Made by a program: the position numbers and the translations under genes. Source: Peptococcaceae bacterium BRH_c23 (GTDB lineage Bacteria; Bacillota_B; Desulfitobacteriia; Desulfitobacteriales; Desulfitobacteriaceae). Taken from it: a stretch of 6,686 nucleotides of DNA. Position 1 is the stretch's first letter. Every line of letters begins with the position of its first letter. The DNA is taken from the NCBI GenBank assembly GCA_000961805.1, contig LADV01000220.1, forward strand, positions 1-6,686, read 5' to 3'. Positions 5,440-6,686 of the stretch are shown here, in pieces. The notes under the pieces were generated by a model that ran no database searches, was not told where the DNA came from, and was given only the letters and a program-made list of their open reading frames with translations.

Positions 5440-5532
5440 TTATCACACTTTCCGTGTGTTGTGCTAGAACTATGATACAGAAAAACAGAATTCTAATTTT
5501 GTTTGAAGGTGCGACCGTCTAATGTTTACCGC

Positions 5533-5754
5533 TTAATTAGTTCTTTCGCTGGATTCCTTCAAATCTGATGTAAAATCTTCAATAGCATTGATGTATTGCT
5601 TTTGCTCAAATGCATGAATCACATGGTTCGCAAGTATTTTTTTATATTTTGCATTTGGTACTAACTCCATTATTCGCTCTGCATCTTTATCATCCATAGC
5701 TCCCACAAGACCATATTCTGGATATCTGTGCCAATTTGCATGTAGCACTAGCAT
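5533..5754 (-). pseudogene. C-terminal fragment of an alpha/beta hydrolase
   Basis: The 73-residue frame begins MLVLHANWHRYPEYGLVGAM and continues DDKDAERIMELVPNAKYKKI, then LANHVIHAF and YINAIEDF. This matches the last quarter of alpha/beta-hydrolase fold proteins: the strand before the catalytic acid (LVLHAN), the helix DAERIMELVPNA, and NHVIH where the catalytic histidine sits. The nucleophile elbow, oxyanion region and lid are all missing. The frame continues upstream only eight codons (to CCQSP before the Met) before a stop, and no ribosome binding site precedes the ATG. A complete enzyme would need some 200 more residues. I interpret it as the remnant of a hydrolase gene whose 5' part was lost, the break being near 5755-5785, where the next gene's promoter lies. 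Confidence 0.6.
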
Positions 5755-5767
5755 TGGGCTTTGGCAG

Positions 5768-5786
5768 CATAATAGTTACCATTATG
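5768..5786. promoter_or_regulatory. Candidate operator dyad
   Basis: CATAAT (5768-5773) and ATTATG (5781-5786) form an inverted repeat around a 7-base centre, with further GT/AC symmetry inside. It overlaps the proposed -35 element of the repeat-protein gene, which is where a repressor site would lie. The length and A+T content make chance possible. Confidence 0.3.
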
Positions 5787-5805
5787 TTGACATCACTGAC
5801 ATAAT
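5776..5805 (+). promoter_or_regulatory. Extended -10 promoter of the repeat-protein gene
   Basis: TTACCA (5776-5781) and CATAAT (5800-5805) are separated by 18 bases, with TGA just before the -10 giving the TGn extended motif. Transcription would begin near 5812 and leave a leader of about 87 bases. TTGACA at 5787-5792 looks like a perfect -35 box, but no -10 lies at the right distance from it. Confidence 0.4.
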
Positions 5806-5829
5806 TCGGACGAGTCGGTGGGATTGTTC

Positions 5830-5853
5830 CTTCGGGTATTCATACCTCGGAAG
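5830..5853 (+). ncRNA. Leader hairpin upstream of the repeat-protein gene
   Basis: CTTC (5830-5833) pairs with GAAG (5850-5853), and GGTA (5835-5838) pairs with TACC (5843-5846) around a TTCA loop, with a small asymmetric internal loop. It lies in the proposed 5' leader, 32 bases before the GGAGG. I do not recognise it as a known riboswitch. It could affect mRNA stability or simply be chance. Confidence 0.3.
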
Positions 5854-5885
5854 TGCCAAGCATACCTATCTACATGTATTAATCT

Positions 5886-5890
5886 GGAGG
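5886..5890 (+). promoter_or_regulatory. Ribosome binding site that fixes the TTG start
   Basis: GGAGG lies 8 bases before TTG at 5899-5901. The in-frame GTG at 5890 overlaps this site and cannot use it, and no in-frame ATG follows until well inside the protein. Confidence 0.8.
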
Positions 5891-5898
5891 TGGATAAT

Positions 5899-6686
5899 TT
5901 GGAGGCATATTTTCATAACGATCCCCAAATTCGAGAATGGACTAAACAAATTATGGAAACTATTCTTTCTGCCTGCCTATTAACGGGGGTTGATTCAGAT
6001 GCCGAGTTTCAAAAGGGTTGTCAATTCGTAATAAAACTTACATCCTCATTACAAAAGATCCCGGAACTCCCATCAGAATTCTTAGAGGATATAGTTAAAC
6101 AACTCATTGAGCAACAGCTTCCTGACGCACGTGTTATTGATAGCTTACCTACATTCCAACCAACAATGGACAGAATGTTACGCGAGGGCATATTGAAGGT
6201 CGCCTGTACCCCTAAAAAAGAGGCTTTCAAGAAAAACATAGCACCTCACGCTACCTATACAGAAAGGCCTATGGAAGTATCCCCCTTCGAGTTCGTCACT
6301 GTTAATCCAATCCCTGCTCTTGCCACTGTTAACATACCTTACCCTAACATTAAGCAAATGAAAGCTGAAACCCAAGCCAAAGCTGATGCTCAGGCGCTTG
6401 CTGAAGCTCTTGCCAAGGCTGAGACCAAAGCCAAAGCGGATGCTCAAGCCCTCGCTGAGGCTCTTGCCCAGATTGACGCGCTTACCCAAGCTGAAACACG
6501 GGCGAAAGCTGATACTCTGTCGCTTGCTGATGCTTTTGCCCAGGCTGAAATCCAGGCCAAAGCGGATGCTCAAGCCCTGGCTGAGGCTCTTGCCCTAGCT
6601 GAAACCCAGGCCAAAGCGGATGCTCAAGCCCTCGCTGAGGCTCTTGCCCAGGCTGAAACCCAGGCCAAAGCGGATGCTCAAGCCCT
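5899..6686 (+). CDS. Large Ala-rich repeat protein, 3' end beyond the window
   Basis: Starts at TTG 5899 with an ideal GGAGG and stays open for 262 codons to the window edge. Residues 1-153 are unique: MEAYFHNDPQIREWTKQIME, a predicted mostly helical region including LPSEFLEDIVKQLIEQQLPD, then a Pro-rich linker ending PIPALATVNIPYPNIKQ. From residue 156, near-identical 18-residue units AETQAKADAQALAEALAQ follow: five full and one partial. An off-register IDALTQ insert (192-197) interrupts them after the second unit. On a helical wheel 18 residues make exactly five turns, putting Leu and Ala on one stripe, so a long, straight, weakly amphipathic helix is likely. I see no signal peptide or transmembrane segment. 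I do not recognise the N-terminal domain. A structural, coat or surface-spacer role is possible but unproven, and the C-terminal part lies outside the window. Confidence 0.8.
   Translation, partial: MEAYFHNDPQIREWTKQIMETILSACLLTGVDSDAEFQKGCQFVIKLTSSLQKIPELPSEFLEDIVKQLIEQQLPDARVIDSLPTFQPTMDRMLREGILKVACTPKKEAFKKNIAPHATYTERPMEVSPFEFVTVNPIPALATVNIPYPNIKQMKAETQAKADAQALAEALAKAETKAKADAQALAEALAQIDALTQAETRAKADTLSLADAFAQAEIQAKADAQALAEALALAETQAKADAQALAEALAQAETQAKADAQA
6364..6686 (+). repeat. 54-bp tandem repeat array inside the repeat-protein gene
   Basis: Units lie at 6364-6417, 6418-6471, 6490-6543, 6544-6597, 6598-6651 and 6652 onward (cut by the edge), with an 18-bp insert at 6472-6489. The last two are identical over all 35 shared bases. 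The third (6490-6543) is the most diverged in protein and DNA (TLSLADAFAQ). Identity rising towards the right edge suggests recent expansion or gene conversion, and the array most likely continues outside the window. Confidence 0.9.

Noticed and set aside
5787..5792. TTGACA as the -35 of the repeat-protein gene
   Set aside because: The position 17 bases on reads ACGAGT, not a -10; the TGn-CATAAT promoter fits better.
5820..5880. Known riboswitch (c-di-GMP, T-box or similar) in the leader
   Set aside because: Only a single imperfect hairpin is visible, and the conserved sequence blocks of these classes are absent.
6021..6598. Open frames antisense or out of frame to the repeat protein (6021-6239 and 6178-6573 minus, 6386-6598 plus)
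   Set aside because: They are low-complexity by-products of the 54-bp repeats and GC-rich codons of the real plus-strand gene. They lack ribosome binding sites and recognisable domains.
6364..6686. CRISPR array
   Set aside because: The repeats are contiguous 54-bp coding units without unique spacers and keep one reading frame.

Overview
The window looks like low-GC Gram-positive DNA, most likely from a spore-forming clostridial bacterium of the Desulfosporosinus/Desulfitobacterium type. This rests on A+T-rich spacers, strong GGAGG-type ribosome binding sites with GTG and TTG starts, and a mix of DUF2382 (YsnF/AvaK), DUF2935 and PPC/DUF296 proteins. The genus is an inference, not something the sequence proves.

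Layout, left to right. 1-199 is an unassigned edge that may be the worn end of an insertion sequence. 200-463 holds a 59-residue winged-helix-type regulator on the minus strand with its own terminator. 785-1330 on the plus strand is a DUF2382 stress-type gene that appears broken by two single-base frameshifts. 1340-2182 (minus) is a complete NAD(H) diphosphatase, NudC. 2399-3316 (minus) is a ketopantoate-reductase family protein with its own promoter. 3406-3974 (minus) is a two-gene unit: a 42-residue small protein whose stop overlaps the start of a PPC/DUF296 protein by the classic 4-base ATGA.

3975-4334 is mostly non-coding. It has a possible 50-residue plus-strand ORF and ends in a perfect 20-bp inverted repeat that also contains the stop codon of the next gene. 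4335-5255 (minus) is a two-lobed DUF2935 helical-bundle protein. Its upstream spacer carries direct repeats and a (TTTCCC)5 array with G-quadruplex potential on the minus strand. 5533-5754 (minus) is only the C-terminal piece of an alpha/beta hydrolase.

From about 5776 a plus-strand transcription unit begins: extended -10 promoter, overlapping dyad, leader hairpin, GGAGG and a TTG start at 5899. It encodes a large unrecognised protein that runs off the right edge. Its first 153 residues are unique and are followed by near-perfect 18-residue Ala-rich repeats (54-bp DNA units). This is the most unusual object in the window.

The genes do not form one obvious pathway. NudC (NAD turnover), the PanE-like reductase (pantothenate/CoA branch) and the regulators are ordinary accessory housekeeping genes. 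The decayed DUF2382 gene, the hydrolase fragment, the REP-like repeats and the expanding repeat protein mark the flanks as plastic, gene-eroding DNA.
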